DNA of 64,000 nt from Gemmatimonadota bacterium (GTDB lineage: Bacteria; Gemmatimonadota; Gemmatimonadetes; Longimicrobiales; Gaopeijiaceae). The DNA lies in contig SKKH01000044.1 of NCBI GenBank assembly GCA_007121555.1, positions 33,479 to 97,478 of the forward strand, in the 5' to 3' direction. The notes beneath the pieces were generated by a model, which was not told where the DNA came from, did no database searches, and saw only the letters and a list, made by a program, of their open reading frames with translations. Both the position numbers and the translations under genes were made by a program. Positions 35,334 to 46,919 of the stretch are shown piece after piece. How positions within the stretch are numbered: the first letter of the stretch is position 1; each line of letters opens with the position of its first letter.

Positions 35334-36182
35334 TCAGCGCGTGCGGCAGAGTTCAGCCAGGAGGGAGAGCTCCTGGAGGTGTGGGGCGCTGCGGGGCTGC
35401 CCCCCGGCGACGGAGAACGCCTCGGACATGATGGCACCGCTCTCCGAAACGTGTCCGAGCCCAAGGGCATGACCCAATTCATGGGCCAGCACCCGAATCA
35501 GATGCTCCTCATCCACGAAGTGATACACCTCGATGGTCCGATCCAGGGCGGTGAGCCGATCGCCTCGAATCTGGTACCGCTCCCGGAACACGCCCGATTC
35601 CACCCCGTCCAGTCCCACGAGATCTTCCAGCTCCCCCGCTCTTCGGTTGAAGGCATCGACGTCATGGTTGAAGGCGTCGGCCTCCCGGGCGAGCTCGCCG
35701 CGAAGTCGCTCGATCTCCCCGTCGGCCAATCCTCCGCCTTCCCCTTCCCGGGACAGCGTCTCCAGGTGAAGTTGCCGAGCCTCCAGGCGGTGGCGCCGAG
35801 CCTCCAGGTCCCGGGAGGTCCGTTCCAGGTCCCGCTCCCCTTCCGCACGAGCTCGGGCTCCGTCCAACCGCTCGTCGAAGACCAGACGGATGGGCATGCC
35901 CTCCGCATCCTCCTCGAAGAGCCGAGCTCCGAACGCCTCCTCCCAGAGTCCTGCCGCCACGCGCACCGCCTGGGTCACCTGCGCCACATCCATCCCCAAC
36001 TCCGCGTCCACCCGGTCCACTCTCCAACCCATCGGCACGTCACAGGGGAGCACGGACCCCCCCGTATCCTCGAACAACCTGTCGGCAGGAATCGCCCGCG
36101 CCGACTGGAAGTCAGGAGAGGGTCCCCGGACCAGGATCCAGACCAGAAGGCCCAGGGCGAGCAGAAGGAGAAGACCGCGCAC
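35334..36182 (-). CDS. Membrane-anchored matrixin-like metalloprotease
   Basis: 282 residues from a GTG at 36182 followed directly by a membrane helix (LLLLLALGLLVWILV). The catalytic motif HELGHALGLGH plus a Met-turn (SGAIMSE) is the metzincin/matrixin zinc site HExxHxxGxxH. Between helix and catalytic motif is a long charged coiled coil (about residues 120-180, LERTSRDLEARRHRLEARQL and similar) unusual for matrixins. The start is uncertain: the frame is open to 36377, beside the tRNA, but that upstream part includes a dispersed repeat and a hairpin and has no ribosome site. Convergent with another predicted metalloprotease. Confidence 0.68.
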   Translation of the reverse strand: MRGLLLLLALGLLVWILVRGPSPDFQSARAIPADRLFEDTGGSVLPCDVPMGWRVDRVDAELGMDVAQVTQAVRVAAGLWEEAFGARLFEEDAEGMPIRLVFDERLDGARARAEGERDLERTSRDLEARRHRLEARQLHLETLSREGEGGGLADGEIERLRGELAREADAFNHDVDAFNRRAGELEDLVGLDGVESGVFRERYQIRGDRLTALDRTIEVYHFVDEEHLIRVLAHELGHALGLGHVSESGAIMSEAFSVAGGQPRSAPHLQELSLLAELCRTR

Positions 36183-36190
36183 GGCTCGAG

Positions 36191-36209
36191 TGTGGTGAGT
36201 CGAAGATTC
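36191..36209 (+). repeat. Dispersed short repeat, copy 2
   Basis: TGTGGTGAGTCGAAGATTC. Like the 63885 copy it is followed by a GAGGGACC block and a GC-rich CTCG/GGCGC stretch. Lies between the tRNA and the proposed start of the matrixin-like gene. Confidence 0.6.
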
Positions 36210-36295
36210 GACGGAGCGCCGAGGGACCCTGCTCGCGGCGCTGAGGTCGGAGGGAGAGGGGACCGGAGGCTGGAGACTCGATTCCCGGATGCCAC

Positions 36296-36326
36296 GACGG
36301 CCTCCCAGGATTCCCAGGAGGCCGTC
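36296..36326. terminator. Strong hairpin downstream of tRNA
   Basis: GACGGCCTCC pairs with GGAGGCCGTC (10 bp) around an 11-base loop, 52 bases past the tRNA 3' end. No T-tract on either strand; could end the tRNA transcript or be part of a repeat. Confidence 0.45.
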
Positions 36327-36378
36327 GCAGGCGGGCGGTGGATGTGGACTTCCGCACCACCCCGTATCGCTTTTCAAG

Positions 36379-36452
36379 TGCCGGAGGAGGGACTCGAACC
36401 CCCGACTCGCGGATTATGATTCCGCTGCTCTAACCAGCTGAGCTACTCCGGC
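36379..36452 (-). tRNA. tRNA with CAT anticodon, probably elongator tRNA-Met
   Basis: 74 bases fold as a full cloverleaf: acceptor GCCGGAG/CTCCGGC, D-arm GCTC/GAGC, anticodon stem GCGGA/TCCGC with loop ATCATAA (anticodon CAT), five-base variable loop, T-arm GGGGG/CCCTC with TTCGAGT loop, discriminator A. CCA is not encoded. The anticodon arm resembles elongator tRNA-Met; tRNA-Ile2 (CAT, lysidine-modified) is the alternative and cannot be excluded by eye. It has its own promoter upstream. Confidence 0.93.
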
Positions 36453-36466
36453 TGAATGAGCCAGAA

Positions 36467-36495
36467 AGGCTAGTCTCCGGCCAGGGCCATGTCAA
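36467..36495 (-). promoter_or_regulatory. Promoter of the tRNA gene
   Basis: Minus strand TTGACA (36490-36495), 17-base spacer, TAGCCT (36467-36472). Predicted start near 36460 puts the mature tRNA 5' end (36452) only a few bases into the transcript, as is usual for tRNA genes. Confidence 0.65.
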
Positions 36496-36567
36496 GGACC
36501 CAAAGGGGCAACCCACCCACTCGGGTCCGGTAGCCCCGCTGCATCGACAGCGGCGCACGCCAGTTCG

Positions 36568-36864
36568 TCAACGGTCCTCCTCGGGATGCGTCGCTTCACC
36601 ACCCGCGAAGCGGTAGAGGATCTCACCGTCGCGGATCATTCCGAACCTCTCCCGGGCCAGGGTCTCGAGGGTCCGGTCGTCCTGTTCCAGGGAGTCGGCC
36701 CGCAATCGCAGTGAATCGGCGCGATGGTTCATCGCCTCGAGCGTTTCCATGGCAGCGAGCCGTTCCCGGTCCACGTCCAACGTATCCAGGAGCGAGTACT
36801 CCCCCCCGAATACCGCATAGTATCCAGCTACCAGGAGCACAGCCGGGAAGATGAGACGTCGCAT
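36568..36864 (-). CDS. ftsB: FtsB/DivIC septum formation initiator
   Basis: 98 residues: a single N-terminal membrane helix (LIFPAVLLVAGYYAVFGG), a coiled coil (DVDRERLAAMETLEAMNHRA and on to DRTLETLA), then the conserved end ARERFGMIRDGEILYRF. This is the FtsB/DivIC layout; the protein links FtsL and FtsQ in the divisome. Five bases downstream of eno, the standard eno-ftsB order. Confidence 0.88.
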   Translation of the reverse strand: MRRLIFPAVLLVAGYYAVFGGEYSLLDTLDVDRERLAAMETLEAMNHRADSLRLRADSLEQDDRTLETLARERFGMIRDGEILYRFAGGEATHPEEDR

Positions 36865-36869
36865 GGACT

Positions 36870-38925
<2,056 letters not shown>

Positions 38926-38929
<4 letters not shown>

Positions 38930-39918
38930 AGCGTTGGTCCCCCATCCTCACGAAAGTGATCGTGTCCACCCCTGTCCATGAGCCGGGGGGGCGAGCCCTC
39001 GTCGGACTGGATCCAGACCCCCTCGCCCGGCTCGACCCGGCCAATCCGGGTAAGCGAAAGATCGAATACTTCTTCGAATTCCTCCACCCTGGCCTGGGTC
39101 GCGGCTCCTCCGGGAAGGGCGACCAGGAGTTCGTAGTCCTCCCCTCCATGGAGGGCGAGTTCCAGGGTCACCTCGGGGTGGGGATCCACCGGAATCCGGG
39201 ACTCGTCCAGGATGAGGCGAACCCCTGAGGCGGCCGCCATGTGAGACGCGTCGCCCGCCAGTCCATCGGAGAGGTCCAGGCCCGCAGACGCTCCCACCGT
39301 TCGCACCAGCCAGAGGGCCGGGCCGATCCTGGGCTCCGGGTGGGTGTACCGACGCCGGAGCTCCGGTGGCGGAGTTCCACCCCCGCTCCACAGCTCTACG
39401 GCCGCGGCGGCTGCACCCAGCTGGCCCGTCACCCAGAGCTCCTCTCCGGCGCGGGCGGTCGAGCGGCGCAGGGGCCTCCGGGTCCGACCGAGCGCCACCA
39501 CATCGGCCACGAGGCCTGCAGGGCTTCGTGTGAGGTCGCCACCGAGGAGCGCTCCCCCCAGCTCCTCGGTCCGGTCCCGGATGCCCGCCATGAAGCGGTC
39601 GCCTCGCTCCTCCCACTCCTCGCCGCCGGGGAGGGCCACCGAGGCCAGCACGCCCAGCAGGCCGGCCCCCATGGCCGCCAGGTCGGAGATGGCCGCCGCC
39701 ACCGCCCGTCCACCTGCCTCGTGGGGCGTGATCCAGTCCAGGCGGAAATGGATCCCTTCCAGCGCCATGTCGCTGGAGACGACGAGGTCGGGAGCCAGGA
39801 CGGCCGCGTCGTCGCCCGGACCCACGAGCACATCGTCGGCGAGAGAAGCGTGGGCTTCGCCAAGAAGCCGACGAATCCGGTCGAACTCCCGGCCCGGACC
39901 CAACGGAGTGGTCGTCAC
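38926..39918 (-). CDS. thiL: Thiamine-monophosphate kinase
   Basis: 330 residues, GTG start. ATP- and metal-binding motifs of the PurM-like fold: FDRIRRLLGE, VGPGDDAAVL, SSDMALEGIHFRLDW, AAAISDLAAMGA, GGDLTRSPAG, LDLSDGLAGDASHMA and ALHGGEDYELLVALP. Phosphorylates thiamine monophosphate to the active diphosphate. Upstream gene of thiL-plsC-eno-ftsB; 79 bases of non-coding sequence separate it from the NAD(P)HX gene. Confidence 0.94.
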
Positions 39919-39997
39919 CGGGAGCCCACGCGGGCGGGGTTCATGCCTTGATCGGAAATGCGGACGCCAGCCCTCCTGCCACGCGAAGCTGTGGAGC

Positions 39998-41788
39998 TCA
40001 CCAGGGGGCCGGCAGGTCCAGGAGGAGCTCCGGCGAGCGGTGGCTCCACCGCAAATCGGTCTCCGAACGCCGGGACGTCGGCGTCCCGGGACTCCGGCGC
40101 GGTCCCGCCTCCAGGGTTGGATCGTGCACGATCTCTCCGATCGCCCCCGGAAGTCCGCGGATCACGTCTTCAGGAAGAAGGGGGACCTGGCCTGAACGGA
40201 TCCACATGGCGGCCCGCCCCGTCAGGTGCAACGCCAGCCCTCCAGCCTGCATGGGATTCAGTCCCCGAACCATCAGGGCCCCGGCAACCCCCGTGAGTAC
40301 GTCGCCCATTCCAGCGGTTCCGAGCTGTGACGAGGCGGTTGCACTGTAGAGGACCGCCTCCGTCGGGTCGGATGAAGCCACTACGGAAGGATTCCCCTTC
40401 AAGAGGGTCGCGGCCTGCCAGCGCCCAGCGATGCTTCGGGCCCAGGACGCCGGATCCCCCTGCGTCCCGTCCGGGCCCGGGTCCAGCAGGCGCCGAGCCT
40501 CCCCGGGGTGGGGGGTCAGGAGACAGGTTCCGGCACCTCCGAGCCCTTCGTCACCCACCCCCAATTGGCCTCGGGCAAGCAGGGTGAGGGCATCGGCGTC
40601 CAGGAGGAGAGGCGAGGAGTCTTCCCGAGCCGAGGGTCCTTCTGAGCGTCGCTCCAGAATCCAGGTCAGGATTCGGGCCACCTCCGAGGTCAAACCCAAC
40701 CCGGGACCCATCGCCACGGCATCCGCGACCATCAGGGCCTCCTCCAGCTCCTCACCACTCTCCAGCGCCACGTGAACGGCCCCGGGGACCGCTCCCTGGA
40801 TCAGGTCTCGCAGGACGCGAGGAGTGGCCAGGTGCAGGAACCCCACTCCTGCTCGAAGGGCTCCACGAGCCGACAGGATGGCGGCACCGGCCATTCCGGG
40901 GGATCCAGCCACGAGAAGCAGCCGTCCAGCGGCGTTCTTGTGGGTCACCAGCTTCCTGGGGGCCCAGTGTCTTCGGGCCCAACCCGGAGTCAACAAGCGC
41001 CCTTCGGACTGATGGGGTTCAGCACCGAACTCCCAGGGCGGGAATCCGATCTCCACCGCCAGGAGTCGCCCGGCTCGTGCCCGGCCGGGATGGAGAAGGG
41101 TCCCTCGCTTCGGCGCTCCGAAGGCCACGGTCCAGCGAGCCCCCACCGCTTCTCCCTCGACCGCTCCGGAATCGGCGTTCACCCCCGAAGGAACGTCCAG
41201 AGCCAGGATGGGAAGCCCCGTCCCGTTCATCCACCGGATGAGGCTTGCCTGGGGCGCTCGGGGCGCGCCTCGGATGCCGGTGCCCAGGAGGGCGTCGACC
41301 ACCACGGAGGAGTGGGGGGAAGGCCACGTCGTCCCCGACGCTCCGGAAGAAGAGGCCGCGGGGATTCCCGAGAGCGAATCGGGCTCCACAGCGCCCGGAT
41401 CGAACCGGACGATGCGGTTGGGACTCCATCCGTGGAGGAGAGGGTCGGGGGTGGTCCGATCCCCGGCCACGAGGAGGTCCACCTCGCGCCCCCAGGCCTG
41501 GAGGGTTCGCGCCAGAACCACTCCGTCGCCGCCGTTGTTCCCCGAGCCGGCCACGACCGTGACCCGACCTCGCGGCACGACGTCGTTGAGGATCCGTGCG
41601 GCGCTACGACCCGCGTTCTCCATGAGGACCGGACCTGGAACCCCGAGGCGCTCAATGGCCCGGGCATCGAAGGCCGCGGCTTCAGCCCCCGACGGCAGGG
41701 CCACAACCTCCCGACCGAAAAAAATCCGGTTCGGGGGAGAGCGTCTGGAGTCGATGGGGACCTCGCGGCGAGCCAGTGGGAGGATCAT
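39998..41788 (-). CDS. nnrD: Bifunctional NAD(P)HX epimerase / dehydratase
   Basis: 596 residues as drawn. The N-terminal YjeF domain (LMENAGRSAARI, VVAGSGNNGGDGVVLARTL, VVDALLGTG, LDVPSGVNADSG) epimerises S/R-NAD(P)HX; the C-terminal ribokinase-like domain (LVAGSPGMAGAAILSARGALRAGVG, AMGPGLG, LLTPHPGEARRLL, LLKGNPSVV, GTAGMGDVLTGVAGALM) dehydrates it with ADP or ATP. Repairs hydrated nicotinamide cofactors. The start is doubtful: a GTG at 41704 (VALPSGAEAAAFD) matches the usual family N-terminus better than the ATG at 41788, but its SD spacing is short. C-terminal 30 residues are low complexity. Confidence 0.92.
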   Translation of the reverse strand: MILPLARREVPIDSRRSPPNRIFFGREVVALPSGAEAAAFDARAIERLGVPGPVLMENAGRSAARILNDVVPRGRVTVVAGSGNNGGDGVVLARTLQAWGREVDLLVAGDRTTPDPLLHGWSPNRIVRFDPGAVEPDSLSGIPAASSSGASGTTWPSPHSSVVVDALLGTGIRGAPRAPQASLIRWMNGTGLPILALDVPSGVNADSGAVEGEAVGARWTVAFGAPKRGTLLHPGRARAGRLLAVEIGFPPWEFGAEPHQSEGRLLTPGWARRHWAPRKLVTHKNAAGRLLLVAGSPGMAGAAILSARGALRAGVGFLHLATPRVLRDLIQGAVPGAVHVALESGEELEEALMVADAVAMGPGLGLTSEVARILTWILERRSEGPSAREDSSPLLLDADALTLLARGQLGVGDEGLGGAGTCLLTPHPGEARRLLDPGPDGTQGDPASWARSIAGRWQAATLLKGNPSVVASSDPTEAVLYSATASSQLGTAGMGDVLTGVAGALMVRGLNPMQAGGLALHLTGRAAMWIRSGQVPLLPEDVIRGLPGAIGEIVHDPTLEAGPRRSPGTPTSRRSETDLRWSHRSPELLLDLPAPW

Positions 41789-41903
41789 CGGAGGAGGGAC
41801 GATCGCCGATTCTCAGCTCCGGCCCATGGTATGACCGAAGGTGATCTCGCCCCCCCGTTCGAGGGATCGTGCACCCCACGGCCTGATCCGGTGGGGAGCT
41901 CGG

Positions 41904-42284
41904 TCAGTCCACGTCCCCCCAGGGATAATCACGCTCGAAAGCGTCTTCGAAGTCGAAGAGGTTGCGGAAGTCATCGGGACGGTCTTCGTCCTCCTTGATC
42001 AGGACCCCGGCGTCCACCAGGGCGAAGACGATCTCACCCATGTCGTCGGTGGAGTGGATTCCCCAATGCTCGAGGACGGTCCGGGCCATGGGCCCGAACT
42101 CTCGGATCGCCAGGCACCGCACCCCCTCCGCCAGCTCCGTCCCCGAAATGTGACGGGGCTCCTTCAGACCCTCCATCACATGATGGAGAGCGGAGAGAAC
42201 GAAGACGTACGCCTTTCCCTGGAAGCGGGGGTTCCGCTCCCGGAGTCGATCCAGGATCTCGTCTGCGAACTGTACCTCAGTCAT
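41904..42284 (-). CDS. Minf_1886 family protein
   Basis: 126 residues. FQGKAYVFVLSALHHVMEGL, HISGTELAEGVRCLAIREFGP, MARTVLEHWGIHSTDDMGEI and the C-terminal DDFRNLFDFEDAFER follow the pattern of the Minf_1886 uncharacterised family seen in Planctomycetes, Verrucomicrobia and relatives. Function unknown. Acidic C-terminus, no membrane segment. It stands 60 bases downstream of glyA and 115 bases upstream of the NAD(P)HX gene; possibly co-transcribed with glyA. Confidence 0.82.
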   Translation of the reverse strand: MTEVQFADEILDRLRERNPRFQGKAYVFVLSALHHVMEGLKEPRHISGTELAEGVRCLAIREFGPMARTVLEHWGIHSTDDMGEIVFALVDAGVLIKEDEDRPDDFRNLFDFEDAFERDYPWGDVD

Positions 42285-42344
42285 GGACGGAAGTCTGTGG
42301 CATCGAAGACCAAAACGCCAGGGGGGGCCTCCTCTTCCCTTCGC

Positions 42345-43610
42345 TCAACCTTCCAGGAGCCCCGGGTAGAGGGGGAAGTTTCCACAGAGTTCCCTGACCT
42401 CTGCACGAACACTCTCGGTGACAGGGTCGGCATCGGGGTTCTCGAGCACCCGTGCGATCCAACCGGCCACCTGAGCCATTTCGGGCTCCTTCATTCCCCG
42501 TGTGGTGAGCGCCGGGGTGCCGATACGCAGTCCCGAGGTAACGAAGGGCGAGCGAGGTTCACCCGGTACGGTGTTCTTGTTCACCGTCAGACCCGCCGAC
42601 TCGAGAAGCTCCTCGGCACGCTTCCCCGTCAACTCCCCCCGGTTTCTCAGATCCACCAGCACCAGGTGGGTGTCGGTTCCCCCGGAGACCAGGTCGAACC
42701 CCTGCTCCATCAGTCCCTCGCCCAGAGCGCGGGCATTGGCCACGATCTGCCGCTGGTAGTCCTTGAAGGACGGGTCCAGGGCCTCCTTGAACGCCACGGC
42801 CTTGGCGGCGATCACATGCATGAGCGGCCCCCCCTGCATCCCCGGGAACACGGCCTTGTCCACCGCCTTGGCATGCTCCTCTCGACTCAGGATGAGTCCG
42901 CCCCGGGGGCCACGGAGCGTCTTGTGGGTCGTGGTGGTCACCACGTCGGCGTGGGGGATCGGGCTGGGATGGATGTCGGCGGCCACGAGTCCGGCGATAT
43001 GGGCCATGTCGACGAGGAGGATCGCCTCGACCTCCCGAGCAATCTCACCGAAGGCCGCGAAGTCGATGGTTCGCGGATAGGCGCTGGCTCCGGCCACGAT
43101 CATCCGGGGTCGAAGGCCTTTCGCCTGTTCCCGCAACGCATCGTAGTCGATGAGGCCCGTGTCCTCGTTCACCCCATAGGAGGTGACGTCGTAGAGGATC
43201 CCCGACGCATTCACCGACGACCCGTGGGTGAGGTGACCCCCGTGGGTCAGGTTCATGCCCAGGACCGGGTCCCCGGGATCGAGGAAGGCGAGGTACACCG
43301 CCATGTTCGCCTGAGCCCCCGAATGGGGCTGCACATTCGCATGGTCGGCGCCGAAGATCTTCCGGGCTCGTTGGCGAGCCAGGTCCTCGGCCACGTCCAC
43401 GAACTCGCACCCTCCGTAGTACCGCCGTCCGGGCAGACCTTCGGCGTACTTGTTCGTCAGCACCGTTCCCACGGCCTCCAGAACCGCTCGGGACACGAAG
43501 TTCTCCGAAGCGATGAGTTCCAGGCCCTCGGCCTGACGTCTCACCTCGGACTGCACGGCCTGGAAGACCTCGGGGTCGGCGCTACGAAGGTGGGCGTAGG
43601 GGTCGGTCAT
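42345..43610 (-). CDS. glyA: Serine hydroxymethyltransferase
   Basis: 421 residues, full length. PLP enzyme interconverting serine and glycine with tetrahydrofolate. [66 protein letters not shown] and [16 protein letters not shown] (PLP lysine in HKT) are intact. GGAGG is seven bases before the ATG. It is 17 bases downstream of the leucine dehydrogenase gene, so likely co-transcribed. Confidence 0.97.
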   Translation of the reverse strand: MTDPYAHLRSADPEVFQAVQSEVRRQAEGLELIASENFVSRAVLEAVGTVLTNKYAEGLPGRRYYGGCEFVDVAEDLARQRARKIFGADHANVQPHSGAQANMAVYLAFLDPGDPVLGMNLTHGGHLTHGSSVNASGILYDVTSYGVNEDTGLIDYDALREQAKGLRPRMIVAGASAYPRTIDFAAFGEIAREVEAILLVDMAHIAGLVAADIHPSPIPHADVVTTTTHKTLRGPRGGLILSREEHAKAVDKAVFPGMQGGPLMHVIAAKAVAFKEALDPSFKDYQRQIVANARALGEGLMEQGFDLVSGGTDTHLVLVDLRNRGELTGKRAEELLESAGLTVNKNTVPGEPRSPFVTSGLRIGTPALTTRGMKEPEMAQVAGWIARVLENPDADPVTESVRAEVRELCGNFPLYPGLLEG

Positions 43611-43627
43611 GGAGGAGCCTCCGGGGT

Positions 43628-44683
43628 TCAGACGAAAGAGCGTTGGAGGTGCCGGGCCCGCTGGATCCGGTCCTGCGCGAGTTGGTCCGCCGCCATGGCG
43701 GTCGGCACTCCGTCGTCACCGGCCTTCTCGAAGATCCGCAGGAGCGTCAGGAAGATCTCGGTGGCCTTCCGCTTGCTCCGATCCGCGGTCCAGTCGTGGA
43801 GTTCGCCGTAGACGTTGATCAGGCCACCGGCGTTGATCACGTAGTCCGGTGCGTAGAGGACCCCCCGCTTGTGGAGGACTTCGCCATGAGCGGTGCGAGC
43901 GAGCTGATTGTTGGCGGCCCCCGCCACGATGTCCACCTTCAGGACCTTGAGGGTGTCGTCGTTGATGACGGCCCCCAGAGCGCAGGGGGCGAAGATGTCG
44001 GCGTCGACCGAATAGATGGCGTCGGGCTTCGAGGCCTCGGCGCCGAATTCCCGGCACACCCTGTTGATCCGGTCCTCGTCGATGTCGGTCACCGTGATGC
44101 GAGCTCCCTCCTCGGCGAGAAGCCCGCAGAGGTGGTAGCCCACGTTCCCCAGGCCCTGCACGGTCACGTGCCGACCGGTGAGGGAAGGATCACCGTACTT
44201 TCGCTCGGCGCAGGCCCGAATCCCCTGATAGGTCCCGTAGGCCGTCACGGGCGAGGGGTCACCGGAGCCCCCATGGAGACCGACCACTGAATCCGTCTCC
44301 ATGCGCACAAACTCCATGTCGTCGACCGAGGTTCCCACGTCTTCGGCCGTGATGTATCGCCCGCCCAGGGACTCCACCGCCCGACCGTGGGCACGGAAGA
44401 TCATCTCCCGATCCCGAGTTCGGTTGTCCCCGAGGATTACGGACTTCCCACCCCCCAGGTTGACCCCTGCGATGGCCGCCTTGTACGTCATCCCATGCGA
44501 CAGGCGCAGGACGTCGACCAGGGCCTCCTCATCGGAGCCATAGTTCCAGAAGCGGGTCCCGCCCAGAGCGGGGCCCAGGGTCGAGTCGTGGATCGCGATG
44601 ATCCCACGATATCCCAGCTCGGGTTCTGACCAGAATGCCACCTGCTCGTGGCCCTTGCTGGAGAGTAGGTCGAAAACCTCCAT
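43628..44683 (-). CDS. ldh: Leucine dehydrogenase (Glu/Leu/Phe/Val family)
   Basis: 351 residues. Active-site block [11 protein letters not shown] (catalytic lysine), substrate-binding [22 protein letters not shown], and Rossmann motif [12 protein letters not shown], then [13 protein letters not shown] and AGAANNQLA. Length and motifs fit leucine/branched-chain amino acid dehydrogenases better than hexameric glutamate dehydrogenases. Deaminates leucine/valine/isoleucine to oxo acids with NAD. It lies downstream of acyl-CoA oxidation genes, which suits branched-chain amino acid catabolism. Confidence 0.88.
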   Translation of the reverse strand: MEVFDLLSSKGHEQVAFWSEPELGYRGIIAIHDSTLGPALGGTRFWNYGSDEEALVDVLRLSHGMTYKAAIAGVNLGGGKSVILGDNRTRDREMIFRAHGRAVESLGGRYITAEDVGTSVDDMEFVRMETDSVVGLHGGSGDPSPVTAYGTYQGIRACAERKYGDPSLTGRHVTVQGLGNVGYHLCGLLAEEGARITVTDIDEDRINRVCREFGAEASKPDAIYSVDADIFAPCALGAVINDDTLKVLKVDIVAGAANNQLARTAHGEVLHKRGVLYAPDYVINAGGLINVYGELHDWTADRSKRKATEIFLTLLRIFEKAGDDGVPTAMAADQLAQDRIQRARHLQRSFV

Positions 44684-44831
44684 CCGTTTCGGCTCCCGGT
44701 TTGTGTCTGTATGCCGATCGACCTCACGGGCGACCGGAGGGGTCAGGACATCCGCCCATCCCCAAAAATATGAGGCTTCACTGAACTCGATCCCACTTTG
44801 ACCGAGGGCGTCGAGCGCACCCGGCTCCGAC

Positions 44832-45998
44832 TCACTCGGCTCCAGCGGATTCCCGCACTGTATGCCGCGCCACCAGCATCCTGAGTACTTCGTTGGCCCC
44901 TTCGTAGATCTCGGTACCCTTGGCGTCTCGCATGAGACGTTCCACTGGGTAGTCCCTCATGTATCCATAGCCCCCATAGATCTGCACCGCCTCGTCGGCC
45001 GTCCACATGGCGGCCTCGCTGGCCGCGACCTTCGCCATGGCCGTCCGGGCCCGAAGCGAGGAGGGAAGCTCCTCCGAGGGCCCACCGTCCCCGTCGACGA
45101 AGGCGGCCACCTCCAGGGTGAGAGCTCGAGCCTGTGCGATGCGGATCGCCATGCCGGCCAACTTCTCCTCGATCCCGCCGAAGCGATGGAGGGAGTGGCC
45201 GAACTGCTCCCGCTCGCCGCTGTAATCGAGGGCGTGCTCGAAGGCCGCCTGCGCGATTCCCAGGGACTGGGCGGCAATCCCCAGCCGCCCGATCGTCAGG
45301 GCGTCCATGGCGATCTCAAAGCCCTCTCCCGGAGCACCCAGCATCGCCTCTCGCGGAAGGAACACCTCGCTCAACCCGAGGGTCACGGTCTCGGATGCCG
45401 AGAGTCCCAGGGTGCGATCCCGTCCGACCACCTCGATCCCCGGAGTTTCACGGGGCACCAGGAATGCGGAAATCCCGTCTCGGCTCTCTCCCGTCCGGGC
45501 GAACACGAGGAGCAGGCCCGCACGGTCTCCGTTCGTCACCCAGGCCTTCGTGCCGTCCAGAATCCATCCGTCCCCCGATGGTCGAGCCTCTGCCGCCAGC
45601 GACGAGGGATCACTCCCTGCATCGCGCTCCGAGAGTGCAAATGCGGCAAGGAACTCACCTGCCGCCAGCGGGGGAAGCCATCGCTCCTGCTGAGCCTCGG
45701 TCCCCCACCCCAGGAGGGCCCGGGTCACGGGCCCGTTGTGGATGGAGAGGCTCAGTGCCACGGACGCGTCCCCCCAGGCCAGGGCCTCCAGTGCCGTCAG
45801 ATAGGTGGTCGCGTCCAGGGCCAGACCCCCATGGGCCTCGGGAACCCGCATCCCCAGAAATCCCAGCTCCGCCAGCTTCTGGAAGATCTCTTCCGGGAGG
45901 GCACGCTCGGTGTCCCAGTCCTCCACATGCGGGCGGATTTCGCCTCGTGAGAACTCCCGGGCCATGGCCCGGATCTCGAGCTGCTCTGCCGTAAGCAC
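44832..45998 (-). CDS. Acyl-CoA dehydrogenase
   Basis: 388 residues, GTG start. LTAEQLEIRAMAREF, FALSERDAGSDPSSL, AWVTNGDRAGLLLVFAR and the C-terminal DEAVQIYGGYGYMRDYPVERLMRDAKGTEIYEGANEVLR show the acyl-CoA dehydrogenase fold; the catalytic base is the glutamate of YEGANEV, as in short- and medium-chain enzymes. FAD-dependent alpha,beta-desaturation of acyl-CoA. Six bases downstream of the 3-hydroxyacyl-CoA dehydrogenase gene. Substrate chain length not decided by sequence; isovaleryl- or butyryl-CoA are reasonable. Confidence 0.92.
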   Translation of the reverse strand: MLTAEQLEIRAMAREFSRGEIRPHVEDWDTERALPEEIFQKLAELGFLGMRVPEAHGGLALDATTYLTALEALAWGDASVALSLSIHNGPVTRALLGWGTEAQQERWLPPLAAGEFLAAFALSERDAGSDPSSLAAEARPSGDGWILDGTKAWVTNGDRAGLLLVFARTGESRDGISAFLVPRETPGIEVVGRDRTLGLSASETVTLGLSEVFLPREAMLGAPGEGFEIAMDALTIGRLGIAAQSLGIAQAAFEHALDYSGEREQFGHSLHRFGGIEEKLAGMAIRIAQARALTLEVAAFVDGDGGPSEELPSSLRARTAMAKVAASEAAMWTADEAVQIYGGYGYMRDYPVERLMRDAKGTEIYEGANEVLRMLVARHTVRESAGAE

Positions 45999-46004
45999 CG
46001 GGGC

Positions 46005-46862
46005 CTAGCCCTCGTGGTGGTAGAAGCCCCGACCCGACTTCCGACCCAGCCAACCGGCTGCAACGTACTTCCGGAGGAGGGGACAGGGCCGGTAGCGATC
46101 ATCTCCCAGCTCCCTATGGAGAACCTGGAGGATGTTGAGGCAGGTGTCGAGGCCGATCAGGTCGGCCAGGGCGAGGGGACCCATGGGATGATTCATGCCC
46201 AACTTCATCACGGTGTCGATGGCTTCGGCTTCGGCCACTCCCTCCATGAGGGCGAACACCGCCTCGTTGATCATGGGCATCAGGACCCGGTTCGAGACGA
46301 ACCCGGGAAAGTCGTTTACCTCCACCGGGACCTTCCCCAGAGATCGGGACAGCTCCATGATCGCCTGGGTAGTCTCGTCGTCGGTGGCCAGGCCGCGGAT
46401 CACCTCCACCAGCTTCATGACCGGGACCGGGTTCATGAAGTGCATCCCGATGACCTTCTCCGGTCGCCGGGTTCGGGCCGCAATCTCGGTGATCGAGATC
46501 GAAGAGGTGTTGGATGCCAGAATCGTCTCCGGGGCCGCCGCCTCGTCCAGGGTGCGAAAGAGCTCGTACTTGAGCTCGGCTTGCTCGGGGATCGCCTCCA
46601 CCACCAGTCCGGCACCCCGGGCGCCCTCCGCCGGATTGGTCACGGGATGTATCCGCGCCAACGCCGCATCGCGGTCCTCGGCCGTGAGTCGCTCCTTCTT
46701 CACCTGTCGGTCCATGTTCTTCGAGATCGTGAGCAGGCCCCGATCCAGGGCTTCTTCGGAGACGTCCACCATCCGCACCTCCAACCCGCTCTGCGCGCAC
46801 ACATGAGCGATCCCGTTGCCCATGGTCCCCCCACCGATCACCGCCACCGTATCAATCGTCAT
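46005..46862 (-). CDS. hbd: 3-hydroxybutyryl-CoA dehydrogenase
   Basis: 285 residues. NAD-binding [56 protein letters not shown] (catalytic histidine) and [18 protein letters not shown], then [19 protein letters not shown]. Length matches the single-domain short-chain enzymes (about 280 residues). Oxidises 3-hydroxyacyl-CoA to 3-oxoacyl-CoA. Lies between thiolase (57 bases upstream) and acyl-CoA dehydrogenase (6 bases downstream). No enoyl-CoA hydratase gene accompanies it. Confidence 0.94.
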   Translation of the reverse strand: MTIDTVAVIGGGTMGNGIAHVCAQSGLEVRMVDVSEEALDRGLLTISKNMDRQVKKERLTAEDRDAALARIHPVTNPAEGARGAGLVVEAIPEQAELKYELFRTLDEAAAPETILASNTSSISITEIAARTRRPEKVIGMHFMNPVPVMKLVEVIRGLATDDETTQAIMELSRSLGKVPVEVNDFPGFVSNRVLMPMINEAVFALMEGVAEAEAIDTVMKLGMNHPMGPLALADLIGLDTCLNILQVLHRELGDDRYRPCPLLRKYVAAGWLGRKSGRGFYHHEG

Positions 46863-46919
46863 GACCCACCCCCTCGGGAAGAAAAATCAGCGTGCCCAGG
46901 TCGTTCGTGTGGAGAGAAT

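Noticed and set aside
36183..36377. 65-codon N-terminal extension of the matrixin-like gene
   Set aside because: Begins at TTG beside the tRNA, contains a dispersed repeat and a strong hairpin, and precedes the natural membrane anchor without a ribosome site.
41874..41896. Hairpin CCCCAC/GTGGGG after the Minf_1886 gene
   Set aside because: Only six base pairs, 11-base loop, no T-tract; too weak to list.
41841..43811. 656-codon plus-strand open frame
   Set aside because: Mirrors glyA, the Minf_1886 gene and the end of the leucine dehydrogenase gene; no protein features.
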